Positions 1 through 8,602 of a stretch of 64,000 bases of DNA are shown here, in pieces. Position numbers and translations under genes: made by a program. This stretch comes from Lentzea guizhouensis (lineage in GTDB: Bacteria; Actinomycetota; Actinomycetes; Mycobacteriales; Pseudonocardiaceae). Numbering within the stretch: the first letter of the stretch is position 1; each line of letters begins with the position of its first letter. The notes beneath the pieces were generated by a model, which searched no databases, was not told the DNA's origin, and saw only the letters and a program-made list of their open reading frames with translations. The DNA lies in the NCBI RefSeq assembly GCF_001701025.1, contig NZ_CP016793.1:5828001-5892000 (forward strand), in the 5' to 3' direction.

Positions 1-2
1 CC

Positions 3-875
3 CCGCAGGCGGTGTCGAAGATCGTGGCGCGGCTCATGTCGGCGGGACTGCTGGAGGAGACCGGGGCGGTCCGCGGCGGCGGGCGCGGAAAGCCGAGGAC
101 GGCGCTGCGGCTGCGGGGTGAGGGTGCCTTCGCGTACGGCGCCTACGTCGACCGCGACGAGCTGCGGGTGGTGCGGCTCGACCTGACCGGCTCGCCGGTG
201 TCGTCGGCGGTGGTGCCCCTCGCCCCGATGTTCACGCCGGCCGACGTGCTGGACGCGCTGGAGCCGGTGGTCGAGCCGGGGGAGGACGTGCTCGGGCTCG
301 GCATCGGCATCGCCGGTCCGCTCGACTTCCGCGGCGGCGCGGTCTCCCCGAACGGCCTGCCCGGCTGGTCCTCCGTCCCGCTGCGGGCGCTGGCGGAGGA
401 ACGGCTCGGGCTGCCGGTCGTGGTCGACAAGGACACCAACGCCGCCGTGCTCGCCGAGGCGTGGGCCCGCCCGCTGCGCGACGCGGCACTGGTGTTCGTC
501 GGCACCGGGCTCGGCGTGGGGCTGCTGCTGGACGGCGAGGTGCACCGCGGGGCGCGGTCGGGTGCCGGCGAGCTCGGGCACACGGTCATCCAGCTCGACG
601 GTCCGTTGTGCGTGTGCGGCCGGCGAGGGTGTGTGGAGGCGGTGCACGCGGCAGCGGCCTCCGGTGTGGACGCGGCGCGGGTGGTCGCGGCGGCGGTGGC
701 GAACCTGGTGCAGCTGCTCGACCTCGACCAGATCGTCCTGAGTGGACGCCGGGTGCTCGAGTCGCCGGAGCTGTACCTGCGGGCGATGCCGGACGTGGAC
801 GTGACCGTGACGGCGTTCGGGCCGGACCTGGTGCCCGTCGGCGCGGGTCTGCTGGTGCTCGGGGAACTGTTCTAG
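3..875 (+). CDS. ROK family regulator/sugar kinase-like protein, 5' end cut by window edge
   Basis: The reading frame is open to the left edge. The first in-frame GTG is at position 12, but the codons before and after it (PQAVSKIVARL) look like the recognition helix of an N-terminal winged HTH, so the true start lies outside the window. The body is a ROK domain: GIGIAGPLDF near residue 98 (counted from the GTG), an actin-like ATPase fold, and the ROK zinc motif CVCGRRGCVE near residue 200. ROK proteins with an N-terminal HTH are usually sugar-responsive repressors. No sugar genes lie to the right; the next gene starts 10 bp downstream. The C-terminal part is short for the family. Confidence 0.85.
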   Translation, partial: PQAVSKIVARLMSAGLLEETGAVRGGGRGKPRTALRLRGEGAFAYGAYVDRDELRVVRLDLTGSPVSSAVVPLAPMFTPADVLDALEPVVEPGEDVLGLGIGIAGPLDFRGGAVSPNGLPGWSSVPLRALAEERLGLPVVVDKDTNAAVLAEAWARPLRDAALVFVGTGLGVGLLLDGEVHRGARSGAGELGHTVIQLDGPLCVCGRRGCVEAVHAAAASGVDAARVVAAAVANLVQLLDLDQIVLSGRRVLESPELYLRAMPDVDVTVTAFGPDLVPVGAGLLVLGELF

Positions 876-885
876 TCTGGGCGTT

Positions 886-1677
886 GTGGACGTCGAGCAC
901 GTCGTCGGCCTGCCGCACCCGCGGCTGCGCCCGTTCGTGACGCGGTACTCCGGCTACCGGATGCGCACCGCGCCCGGCATTCACCGCGGCCTGCCGTCGC
1001 GGTCGCTCACGCTCGTCGTCACGCTGGACGGCACCGTCGACCTGCCCGAGGGGCGGTTCGCGACGCTGTGCGGCGGCCTGCACGACGAGGCCGTGATCAT
1101 CACCCACGACGGGTTCCAGCACGGTGTCCAGTGCGACCTCACCCCGCTGGGCGCGCGGGCGTTGTTCGGGATGCCGGCCGGTGAGCTGGCCGGGGTGTCC
1201 GTCGGGCTGGACGCGCTCGACGCACCGGCCGGTGAGCTGCGCGACCGGCTGCGGACCGCGACGACGTGGCTCGACCGGTTCGCGCACCTGGACCGGGTGC
1301 TCGGCGGGATGCTGCGGCCGGTCCGGCAGCAGGTCGAGGTGGCCTGGGCGTGGCACCGGCTCGCCGAGGGCGTGGGCGTGCGGGACATCGCCGCCGAGGT
1401 CGGGTGGAGCCGGCAGCACCTGAGCGCGCGGTTCGCCGCCGAGTACGGGCTCACGCCGAAGCTCGCCGCGCGGGTGATGCGGTTCGAGCGGGCGAACCGG
1501 ATGCTGCGCGGGCAACGCCGGCCGACGCTCACCGAGGTGGCCGCGGCCTGCGGGTACACCGACCAGGCGCACTTCAACCGGGACTGGCGGGCGCTGTGCG
1601 GGGCGACCCCGACCGAGTGGATGGCGGCCGAGCTTCCATTCGTACAAGGCAGCGAGCCGCCGGAGGTCGCAAGGTAG
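886..1677 (+). CDS. AraC family transcriptional regulator
   Basis: 263 residues from a GTG 10 bp after the ROK gene. The C-terminal third (about residues 165-255) carries the two helix-turn-helix units of AraC/XylS proteins: VRDIAAEVGWSRQHLSARF followed by LTEVAAACGYTDQAHFNRDW. The N-terminal 150 residues resemble the beta-rich sensing domain of actinobacterial AraC proteins, but I cannot assign a ligand. The VOC gene starts 4 bp after the stop, so the two probably form an operon and the regulator may control or sense the VOC substrate. Confident in family, not in target. Confidence 0.88.
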   Translation: MDVEHVVGLPHPRLRPFVTRYSGYRMRTAPGIHRGLPSRSLTLVVTLDGTVDLPEGRFATLCGGLHDEAVIITHDGFQHGVQCDLTPLGARALFGMPAGELAGVSVGLDALDAPAGELRDRLRTATTWLDRFAHLDRVLGGMLRPVRQQVEVAWAWHRLAEGVGVRDIAAEVGWSRQHLSARFAAEYGLTPKLAARVMRFERANRMLRGQRRPTLTEVAAACGYTDQAHFNRDWRALCGATPTEWMAAELPFVQGSEPPEVAR

Positions 1678-1681
1678 CCGC

Positions 1682-2080
1682 ATGACGACACCCGCACCCA
1701 CCTGCTGGCCCACCCTGACCTACCGGGACGCGCCCGCCGCGATCCGGTTCCTGGTGGAGGGATTCGGTTTCTCCGAACACCTCGTCGTGCCCGGCGAGGC
1801 CGACGGCGAGGTCGTGCACTGCGAGATGGTCTGGCCGGAGGGCGGCGGCGTGATGCTCGGGTCCGCCGACCGGTCGGCCGGCGAGGTCGAGGCGACCGCG
1901 GTCGGTGCCGCGTCGGTGTACGTGGTGACCGACCGGCCGGACGAGGTCCACCGGCAGTGCCTGTCCCGCGGCGCGACGGAGATCCGCGGCCTGCGCGACG
2001 AGGACTACGGCTCGCGCGGGTTCACCGTCGCCGACCCCGAGGGCAACCGCTGGAGTTTCGGAACTTATCGGGGCGCCTGA
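1682..2080 (+). CDS. VOC (glyoxalase/bleomycin-resistance fold) family protein
   Basis: 132 residues. The N-terminal YRDAPAAIRFLVEGFGF and C-terminal FTVADPEGNRWSFGTY are characteristic of vicinal-oxygen-chelate proteins, with paired beta-alpha-beta-beta-beta modules. One module carries the late metal-ligand type glutamate region (ADPEGNRW). Members act as glyoxalases, dioxygenases, or antibiotic-binding and detoxifying proteins. The substrate cannot be read from sequence. It sits 4 bp after the AraC regulator and is probably co-transcribed with it. Confidence 0.85.
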   Translation: MTTPAPTCWPTLTYRDAPAAIRFLVEGFGFSEHLVVPGEADGEVVHCEMVWPEGGGVMLGSADRSAGEVEATAVGAASVYVVTDRPDEVHRQCLSRGATEIRGLRDEDYGSRGFTVADPEGNRWSFGTYRGA

Positions 2081-2146
2081 CAGGCAACCTCCGCGTCGTC
2101 CGCCGAGTCTCCTTGGGGGAGAGGTTCTGATCAAGGGGGAGGACGC

Positions 2147-5100
2147 GTGCCAAGAGCACGTTGTTTCGTGGTCGCCGCACTCGTCGCCGGGCTGCTGAGC
2201 CCGGCGACGACAGCGGTGGCGGAACAGGCGAAGGCCCAGGGGCCGACGCGGACGATCACGTTGGTCACCGGTGACAGGGTGGTCGTGGACCCGGCCGGTG
2301 CGCTCGTCCGGGTCGACGGCCGGCCGGGGATGTCGTTCGCGAAGTACGTTCAGGACGACCACCAGTACGTGGTGCCGGCCGATGCGGTGGAGGCGGTCGC
2401 CCAAGACCGCGTCGACAAGCGCCTGTTCGACATCACGGCGTTGGTCGAGTTCGGCTACACCGACGACCGCGTCGACCAGATCCCGTTGCTCGACAACGGG
2501 TTGCGTGCCGCTTCGGTGGCCAAGCAGGACGCCGGCGAGCGCTGGAAGCAGCGGGTCCGCGCCCGCGGTGCCGGCAAGCTGTGGCTGAACGGGAAGTCGA
2601 AGATCATGCTCGACCAGAGCGTGCCGATGGTCGGTGCGCCCGGTGCGTGGCAGGCCGGGTTCGACGGTTCCGGCATCACGGTCGCGGTGCTGGACACCGG
2701 GTACGACCAGCACCACCCGGAGCTGGCGGGCGCGGTCTCGGTGTCGAAGGACTTCACGCCCGCCGGCATCCAGGACAACATCGGCCACGGCACGCACGTC
2801 GCCGCCACCGTCGCGGGCCGCAGCGCGCGGTACAGCGGTGTGGCGCGCGGGGCGTCGCTGGCGATCGGCCGGGTGTGTGAAGCCGAGTGGTGCCTCGACA
2901 GCGCCATGATCGCCGGCATGGAGTGGGCCGCGCGCGAGGTCAAGGCGGAGGTCGTGAACCTCAGCGTCGGCGGCAACGCCTCCGACGGCACAGACCCGTT
3001 GTCGCTGAAGGTGAACGAGCTGACCGCCGAGACCGGCACGCTGTTCGTCGTGGCGGCCGGCAACTACGGTGAGCGGCGCAAGGTCAGCGCTCCGGCGTCG
3101 GCCGACGCGGCACTGGCGGTCGCGAACCTGACCAAGGCCGGTGACCTGAACCGGTCGTCGTCGCGCGGCCCGCGGCTGGACGACTTCGCGGTCAAGCCGG
3201 ACATCGCGGCGCCGGGCACGGACATCGTGGCGGCGCGGGCGGCCGGGACGCTGCCGGACTTCGCCGTGGACGACCTGCACGCACGGCTCAGCGGTACCTC
3301 GATGGCATCGCCGCACGTGGCCGGTGCGGCGGCGGTGTTGTTGCAGCGCAACCCCTCCTGGGGCGCGGCCGAGGTGAAGGCCGCTTTGATGTCGACGGTG
3401 AAGCCGCTGGCGGACACACCGTCGAACGTCGGCGCCGGACTGCTGGACGTCGAGCGCGCGGTGAAGCAGTCGGTGCGGGCGGACGTGGGCAGCCTGTCGT
3501 TCGGGTTGCTGGAGTTCCCGCACGTGCGGACGTTCACGCGGACGATCACCTACCGCAACGATGGCGCTGAGCCGGTTTCCCTTGCGTTGCAGCACGATCT
3601 GGGCGCGTCGTTCGCCGTGCCCGCGACTGTCGCGGTGCCTGCGGGTGGTACGGCCGCCGTCGACGTCGTGCTGGACCCGCGCAAGGGGCTCGGCACGTTC
3701 TTCGGGCACGTCAAAGCTGTCGGCGGTGGAGTTTCGCTGACCACGGCCGTCGGCGCGTACGTGCAGGAGGAGCGGCACACGCTGACGTTGAAGCTGACCG
3801 GCCGTGACGGCAAGCCGGCGGCGAACGAGTTCGTGGCGCTGGTGAACCTGTCCACGGACGAGGCCTCCGTGCTCACGGTCGACGAGAACGGCGTCGGCTC
3901 GGTGCGCCTGCCGGTCGCCGACTACGCGGTGCTGGGCCGCATCGAGGAGCGCACGCCGAACCACGCCTGGTTCACGCCGGTGTCGGCGACCGAGGTGGCC
4001 GGACGCGCGTCGCTGGCGGCGGACGTGTCGGTGCACGTGGACGCCAGGCAGGCCACGCCGTTCAGCGTCTCGCTGCCCGACGCGGCCGAGGTCTGGTACC
4101 GGCAGGCCGAGCTGCGCGTGCCGTACAAGCCGGGCAAGGTCAACGGCATCGCGAGCATCATGGACGGCCGGGTCCCGCTGTTCGGCGCGACGTTCGGCCC
4201 GCCGCTGCCCCAGCTCACCTACGACAGCGCGCTGAAGGGCGGCCGGCCCCTGGTGTCGGTGGGCGCGTTCCCGGTGAACTACTTCGAGAGCAGCGCTTTC
4301 CTGCCGGCCGGCGAGCACCGGCTCGACGTGGTGGAGCGCGGCGGCGACGTGCGCGGCAAGCTCGTCCTGGTGCGGTCCGGCACGGACGACCTGTGGACGG
4401 TGGCCGAGGCGATGAAGGCCGCGGGCGCGGTGGCGGTGCTGTGGGTGGGCGAGGTGCCCTTCCCCGGTCCCGAGACGGCGATCCCGGTGATCACGGTGGC
4501 CGAGTACCACGTCGTCGTTCCGCCGACGCGTCTGACGGTGCGTGCTCTTGCTGGTTCGCCGGTGTCGTACACGCTGCTGCTGCAGGACAAGGGCGCGCTG
4601 CCGACAGGTGAGCGCCGGATCGCGAAGTCCGAGCTGGCCGAGGTCAAGGCGCGCTACTCCGGCTCCGGCGGCTGGGTGAGACAGCGCAACTACCCGGTGG
4701 TCGACGGCGCGTTCCCGGCCGGCATCGGCGCGCTCGACGAACCGCTCACCGCACCCGTCGAACGCACTGAGTACTACTCGGCGGGCACCTGGCACCACGA
4801 AGGCTTCGACGGCAGCGTCTCCTCGTGGGCGGACCTCAAGCCGAGCACGTATTTGGCGGGGCGGAAGTACGAACGGTCGAACCTCAAGGCGGTCGCGTCA
4901 CCGCGGCTCGGCCGTGCCGCGGCGGTGAGCTGGTCACAGGGCGGCGGCGTCCTGCGCGAGGGTGACGCGATCACCACCCGCATCTCGCCGTTCGGCGGCT
5001 CGACATGGGTGGAGAACTGGACTTACTCCGGCTACGGCTCGGTGGAACTGCGCCGGGACGACGAGGTGGTGGGGTACGCGGACGCGCGGCAGGGCTGGTT

Positions 5101-5518
5101 GCACGCACCCGACCGGACCGGGAAGTACAAGCTGACGCTCGACGCGTCCCGGGACACCTCGCCGTTGTCCACGTCCGTGCACACCGTGTGGGAGTTCGCG
5201 GCTGCCTCCGACGGCGCGTTGCCGTTGCTAGAGGTCGACTACGTGCTGCCCGTCGACCTGCGCAACAGCTGGAAGGCAGGCGTCCCGATGCCGGTGAAGT
5301 TCACCGCGTCGCGTCAGGCGGGCTCACCGGCGGCCACGGTCCGTGAGGTGCGAGCGTTTGCCTCGTTCGACGACGGGGCCAGCTGGGTGCCGGTGAAGTC
5401 GATCGTTCCCCCTGGCGGGAAGGCGGGCGACTACGTGTCGCTACGGGTGGTCGCCGTTGATGCCGATGGCGGGTCGGTAGACCAGACGGTCCTGCGGGCG
5501 TACCGCCTTAAGGCGTAA
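2147..5518 (+). CDS. Secreted subtilisin-like serine protease (S8 family), large
   Basis: 1123 residues, GTG start with a strong RBS (GGGGGAGGA) 6-8 bp upstream. A signal peptide (arginines, hydrophobic FVVAALVAGLL, Ala-rich cleavage site near residue 26-30) is followed by a propeptide-like segment to about residue 150. The S8 catalytic triad is intact: Asp183 in VLDTGYD, His214 in GHGTHVA, Ser385 in GTSMASPHVAGA. Residues 440-1120 are beta-rich, with a PA-like segment (DLWTVAEAMKAAGAVAVLWV) at about 750. The architecture matches the large extracellular proteases of Streptomyces and relatives. Probably monocistronic: a gap with AraC/VOC upstream and a hairpin downstream. Substrate unknown. 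Confidence 0.93.
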   Translation: MPRARCFVVAALVAGLLSPATTAVAEQAKAQGPTRTITLVTGDRVVVDPAGALVRVDGRPGMSFAKYVQDDHQYVVPADAVEAVAQDRVDKRLFDITALVEFGYTDDRVDQIPLLDNGLRAASVAKQDAGERWKQRVRARGAGKLWLNGKSKIMLDQSVPMVGAPGAWQAGFDGSGITVAVLDTGYDQHHPELAGAVSVSKDFTPAGIQDNIGHGTHVAATVAGRSARYSGVARGASLAIGRVCEAEWCLDSAMIAGMEWAAREVKAEVVNLSVGGNASDGTDPLSLKVNELTAETGTLFVVAAGNYGERRKVSAPASADAALAVANLTKAGDLNRSSSRGPRLDDFAVKPDIAAPGTDIVAARAAGTLPDFAVDDLHARLSGTSMASPHVAGAAAVLLQRNPSWGAAEVKAALMSTVKPLADTPSNVGAGLLDVERAVKQSVRADVGSLSFGLLEFPHVRTFTRTITYRNDGAEPVSLALQHDLGASFAVPATVAVPAGGTAAVDVVLDPRKGLGTFFGHVKAVGGGVSLTTAVGAYVQEERHTLTLKLTGRDGKPAANEFVALVNLSTDEASVLTVDENGVGSVRLPVADYAVLGRIEERTPNHAWFTPVSATEVAGRASLAADVSVHVDARQATPFSVSLPDAAEVWYRQAELRVPYKPGKVNGIASIMDGRVPLFGATFGPPLPQLTYDSALKGGRPLVSVGAFPVNYFESSAFLPAGEHRLDVVERGGDVRGKLVLVRSGTDDLWTVAEAMKAAGAVAVLWVGEVPFPGPETAIPVITVAEYHVVVPPTRLTVRALAGSPVSYTLLLQDKGALPTGERRIAKSELAEVKARYSGSGGWVRQRNYPVVDGAFPAGIGALDEPLTAPVERTEYYSAGTWHHEGFDGSVSSWADLKPSTYLAGRKYERSNLKAVASPRLGRAAAVSWSQGGGVLREGDAITTRISPFGGSTWVENWTYSGYGSVELRRDDEVVGYADARQGWLHAPDRTGKYKLTLDASRDTSPLSTSVHTVWEFAAASDGALPLLEVDYVLPVDLRNSWKAGVPMPVKFTASRQAGSPAATVREVRAFASFDDGASWVPVKSIVPPGGKAGDYVSLRVVAVDADGGSVDQTVLRAYRLKA

Positions 5519-5549
5519 CTCGCGGGTCGTTTGGTCGTTGTAGTTCGCT

Positions 5550-5617
5550 GCGGCACCTGTCCGGGGCAGCCTGCGAGACGGTGGGACGCGGACGTCTCGT
5601 GGGCGGGCAGGTGCCGC
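5550..5617. terminator. Branched hairpin between convergent genes
   Basis: Perfect 10-bp outer arms GCGGCACCTG (5550-5559) and CAGGTGCCGC (5608-5617) enclose a second 7-bp hairpin CGAGACG (5574-5580)/CGTCTCG (5593-5599). It lies 32 bp after the subtilase stop and 4 bp after the NTPase stop on the other strand, as expected for a bidirectional terminator. There is no T-run, as is common in high-GC actinomycetes. Confidence 0.7.
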
Positions 5618-5620
5618 CGT

Positions 5621-7807
5621 TCAGTCGAGGTCGGCGAGGGTGCGCATGAGGCCGGGAATGCGCTCCTCGCCGGGGTGCTGGTCGCGGTGGAACTGGCGGA
5701 TCTGGCGGCGCATGGCGGGTGTGTCGGAGATTTGCTGCTTCGGTGTTTCGAGGCTTTGGATTCGGGTGGAGACGACGTCGAACGCGTCAGCGGGTCCGTA
5801 CCGGTCGTGCTCCGCCATGAACGCCAGGAGGTGCTCGACCTCGGGTTTCCAGACGAGTGGGATCTCATCGGCCGCTGCCAGTGCTGTGAGTTCCTCCTCG
5901 CCTGCGGTGAGCAGGAACTCCAAAGCCTCCTCGCGACCCTCGTGGGTAAGGGCCTCGTGGAGCCGGGAGAGCCGCTTGTAGAGAAGCCACCACTCGCGGG
6001 TGTCGCTCGCCAGGAAGTCGGTGAGGAGGTCGTGGCTGAGCTTTTCAGCGAACGCGGAAGCGACGCGCTGGGGAAAACCAGGTGTGGTGGTCATCAGCGC
6101 GGCCAAGGCCATCAACGTGGGGAGGTCGCCGTCCACCGGATCGAAGGTCGGTGGGTGCTGCACGACGAGTTCGGCGGCATGTGCCATCACCTCGTCGGAC
6201 TGTAGTGCCTTCGCGGTCTCGATCAGCCAGATGATGCGCTCGTCCTCCTCCCAGGAGAAGCCGCTGCCGATAACGGCTGGGACGACTACGTCCGCCAGCT
6301 TCCGCAGTGCCTCCAGGAGGCGATCACCACCTTCCCATACGGCGGAGTCGGTGAGCGTGACGATCTGGTCTTCGTCGGTGAAGCTGGTTATCAGGGCGCG
6401 CAGGTCCGCTCGCCCTGAGCTCAGGTGGTACCGCAGGTAGTCCGTGATGGACGGGTTGTGGGATTGCACGGCAATGCCGACCACGACCATCGTGCCGTCG
6501 AGAATGCGGAGGGCCTGCCGGAACGTCCTGCTGTCGCTGGGAAGTGACAGCTCCTGCCGATATGAGGTCCACGCGGCCTGTACGTGCTCTACGGACCACG
6601 GCAGGGTGAACACGATCTCCATGAGGTGGACGGCCGCGTCCGTCAGCTCGTTCTCGAAGATCGTCTCCCAGATCCGCCGCGGGTTGTCCAGGTTCGCGAT
6701 CATCTCGCCGGGCTCGGCCAACGCGAGCGTTCGCTCGATCAGCCGCGGGTTGAAGTTCCGGTGCCGCACGATCGGCCGCCAGACCTCAGGATCGGCGAAC
6801 CGGCGCTTCTCCTCGACCGGCATGGCCGAAGCGTGGACATGGTTGTAGAGGATCTGCGCACGGATCTCCGGCGTCAGGTCCGACAGCTCCACCACGCTCG
6901 TCAACGGGTCCAGATCGGCCTCACCCAGTACCCGGTGCCGCTGCCGAGCCTGCTCCAGGATGTATCCGCGGGTGGTCATGATCAGCGCCTTGCCCGGAGT
7001 GGCGGCGATCCGGCGCATCGCGGCGAGCAGCCGGTGGTCCTCGTTCTTGCGGAAGCTTTCGAGCGTTGTGCTTCCGAGGAAGTCGTCGTAGACGAACACC
7101 TGCCGCGCCGACGCGTCCCACAGCCGCGCGATCTCGCCCGCGTCCTCCGACACCTCGACGATCTCGTACCCGTCGTCCGCCAGCCACAGCGCCAGCATCT
7201 TCGCGATCGTCGTCTTCCCGATGCCGGGAATTCCGGTGATCACGCAGACCCGAGTCGCCTCCACCGTCTCCCGCGCGCTCTCGAACCCGGCATGCGGCAC
7301 GAACGTCTTCGCCACCTCCGCCAGGTCGTCTGCCAGCCATGCCGACCGTCGCACGATGTCGGCAGACAGCAACGTCTGCAGCACCGCCGTGCTGCTCAAC
7401 CACAACCGGAAGTGCCGCCGCACGACCTCGGGCCGTGAACGCAGCAACTCCACGAGCTGTTCCGCACCGAAGATGTCGCCGCTCGCAAGAAAAGGACGAA
7501 AGGCCGCGACGAGCGTGGCCTTGTCGGCCACGGTCAATGAAGCACTCGTGGCGACCACATAGCGCTCGACGCCCAGCTTGCGGACCTTCGGGAGCTCGTC
7601 GCGCACCAGCTGCTTCACCAGCGCGGCCCGGCCAGAGCCCGCCCAGTGCTTGCACTGCACGACCAACGAGTCGTGCCGCAGGTCGACGCCACCATCACGG
7701 CCCGCCGGGAAGACCTCCAGCGGCACCCCCAGCACGTCCGACAGCAGGTCGGCGCACACCAGCTCGAAGTCGTGGTCGGTCAGCCTGCGGAGGTCGAAGG
7801 AGTCCAC
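5621..7807 (-). CDS. Mrr-type nuclease domain fused to STAND-like NTPase; candidate antiphage protein
   Basis: 728 residues, GTG start. Residues 1-125 form a restriction-endonuclease-like Mrr fold: AGRDGGVDL (Asp42) and VVQCKHW (Gln51, Lys53) give the PD-(D/E)xK-type active site. Residues about 185-420 are a P-loop NTPase of the STAND/AP-ATPase kind: Walker A GIPGIGKTT (192-200, Lys198), Walker B VFVYDDFLG (237-245), then a sensor-like TTRGYIL and winged-helix-like helices. Residues 420-728 are alpha-helical and lack recognisable repeats; they could be the sensor. Nuclease-STAND fusions are known in antiviral (Avs-like) systems, but this one is shorter than typical Avs proteins. It stands alone, with no partner gene beside it. 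Domains are clear; the defence role is inferred. Confidence 0.85.
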   Translation of the reverse strand: MDSFDLRRLTDHDFELVCADLLSDVLGVPLEVFPAGRDGGVDLRHDSLVVQCKHWAGSGRAALVKQLVRDELPKVRKLGVERYVVATSASLTVADKATLVAAFRPFLASGDIFGAEQLVELLRSRPEVVRRHFRLWLSSTAVLQTLLSADIVRRSAWLADDLAEVAKTFVPHAGFESARETVEATRVCVITGIPGIGKTTIAKMLALWLADDGYEIVEVSEDAGEIARLWDASARQVFVYDDFLGSTTLESFRKNEDHRLLAAMRRIAATPGKALIMTTRGYILEQARQRHRVLGEADLDPLTSVVELSDLTPEIRAQILYNHVHASAMPVEEKRRFADPEVWRPIVRHRNFNPRLIERTLALAEPGEMIANLDNPRRIWETIFENELTDAAVHLMEIVFTLPWSVEHVQAAWTSYRQELSLPSDSRTFRQALRILDGTMVVVGIAVQSHNPSITDYLRYHLSSGRADLRALITSFTDEDQIVTLTDSAVWEGGDRLLEALRKLADVVVPAVIGSGFSWEEDERIIWLIETAKALQSDEVMAHAAELVVQHPPTFDPVDGDLPTLMALAALMTTTPGFPQRVASAFAEKLSHDLLTDFLASDTREWWLLYKRLSRLHEALTHEGREEALEFLLTAGEEELTALAAADEIPLVWKPEVEHLLAFMAEHDRYGPADAFDVVSTRIQSLETPKQQISDTPAMRRQIRQFHRDQHPGEERIPGLMRTLADLD

Positions 7808-7861
7808 AGGGCATCGTATTCGGGTGGCCTGACAACCCGGGGTGTGGTGGCATCACGGGCC

Positions 7862-8602
7862 ATGGGGTTCGAGGAGCTGGTCGCCGAGGGGGCGGCGGTA
7901 CCGCTGGAGGGCTGGGACTTCTCCTGGTTCGAGGGCCGTGCCACCGAGGAACGTCCACCGTGGGGGTACGCGGGGCTGATCGCCGAGAGGTTGGCCCAGG
8001 TCGGGTCGGCGCTCGACCTGCAGACCGGTGGGGGAGAGGTGACCGCGTCGGCGCCGGTCAAGCCGGGAACGTTGGCGGCCACCGAGTCGTGGCCGCCGAA
8101 CGCCGCCGTGGCGCGCAGGAACCTGCCGGGAGCGCTCGTGGTGCGGGCGGCGGACGAGGGGCCGTTGCCGTTCCAAGACGCGGCCTTCGACCTCGTCATC
8201 AGCCGGCACCCGGTGGTGACGCCGTGGGGTGAGGTCGCGCGAGTGCTGAAACGGACAGGCACCTACCTGTCGCAGCAGATCGGGGCCGGGACGAACCGCG
8301 AGCTCACCGACTTCATGATGGGGCCGCAGCCGGTCAGCGACGCGCGCAGCACCGGCCACGCGCGCGAACGTGCCGCAGCCGCCGGGTTGGAGGTCGTCCG
8401 CCTGGAGCCGGTGAAGCTCAAGGTGACGTTCAAGGACGTCGGTGCGGTCGTGCACTTCCTGCGCAAGGTGCTGTGGACCGTGCCCGGCTTCACCGTCGAG
8501 GGCTACCGGGACCGGCTCAGAGCGATGCACGAGCACATCGAGGCGCACGGAGAGTTCGCGTGCACCTCGACGCGCTTCCTCATCGAGGCACGAAAGCCTT
8601 AA
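7862..8602 (+). CDS. Class I SAM-dependent methyltransferase
   Basis: 246 residues from ATG 7862; two GTG codons at 7844 and 7847 are alternative starts. ALDLQTGGGEV (about residue 49) is the SAM-binding glycine loop, FDLVISRHPVV corresponds to motif II and the following strand, and the C-terminal half is a variable substrate domain. It diverges from the nuclease-NTPase gene, 54 bp away. Its TAA stop overlaps the stop of the convergent helicase gene within TTAA (8599-8602). Substrate unknown; a small-molecule or tRNA target cannot be decided from sequence. Confidence 0.8.
   Translation: MGFEELVAEGAAVPLEGWDFSWFEGRATEERPPWGYAGLIAERLAQVGSALDLQTGGGEVTASAPVKPGTLAATESWPPNAAVARRNLPGALVVRAADEGPLPFQDAAFDLVISRHPVVTPWGEVARVLKRTGTYLSQQIGAGTNRELTDFMMGPQPVSDARSTGHARERAAAAGLEVVRLEPVKLKVTFKDVGAVVHFLRKVLWTVPGFTVEGYRDRLRAMHEHIEAHGEFACTSTRFLIEARKP

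Noticed and set aside
1574..4798. 1074-codon open frame on the reverse strand opposite the subtilase gene
   Set aside because: It is the shadow of a GC-rich forward gene: composition is His/Arg-rich, no family motif, while the forward frame has an intact catalytic triad and signal peptide.
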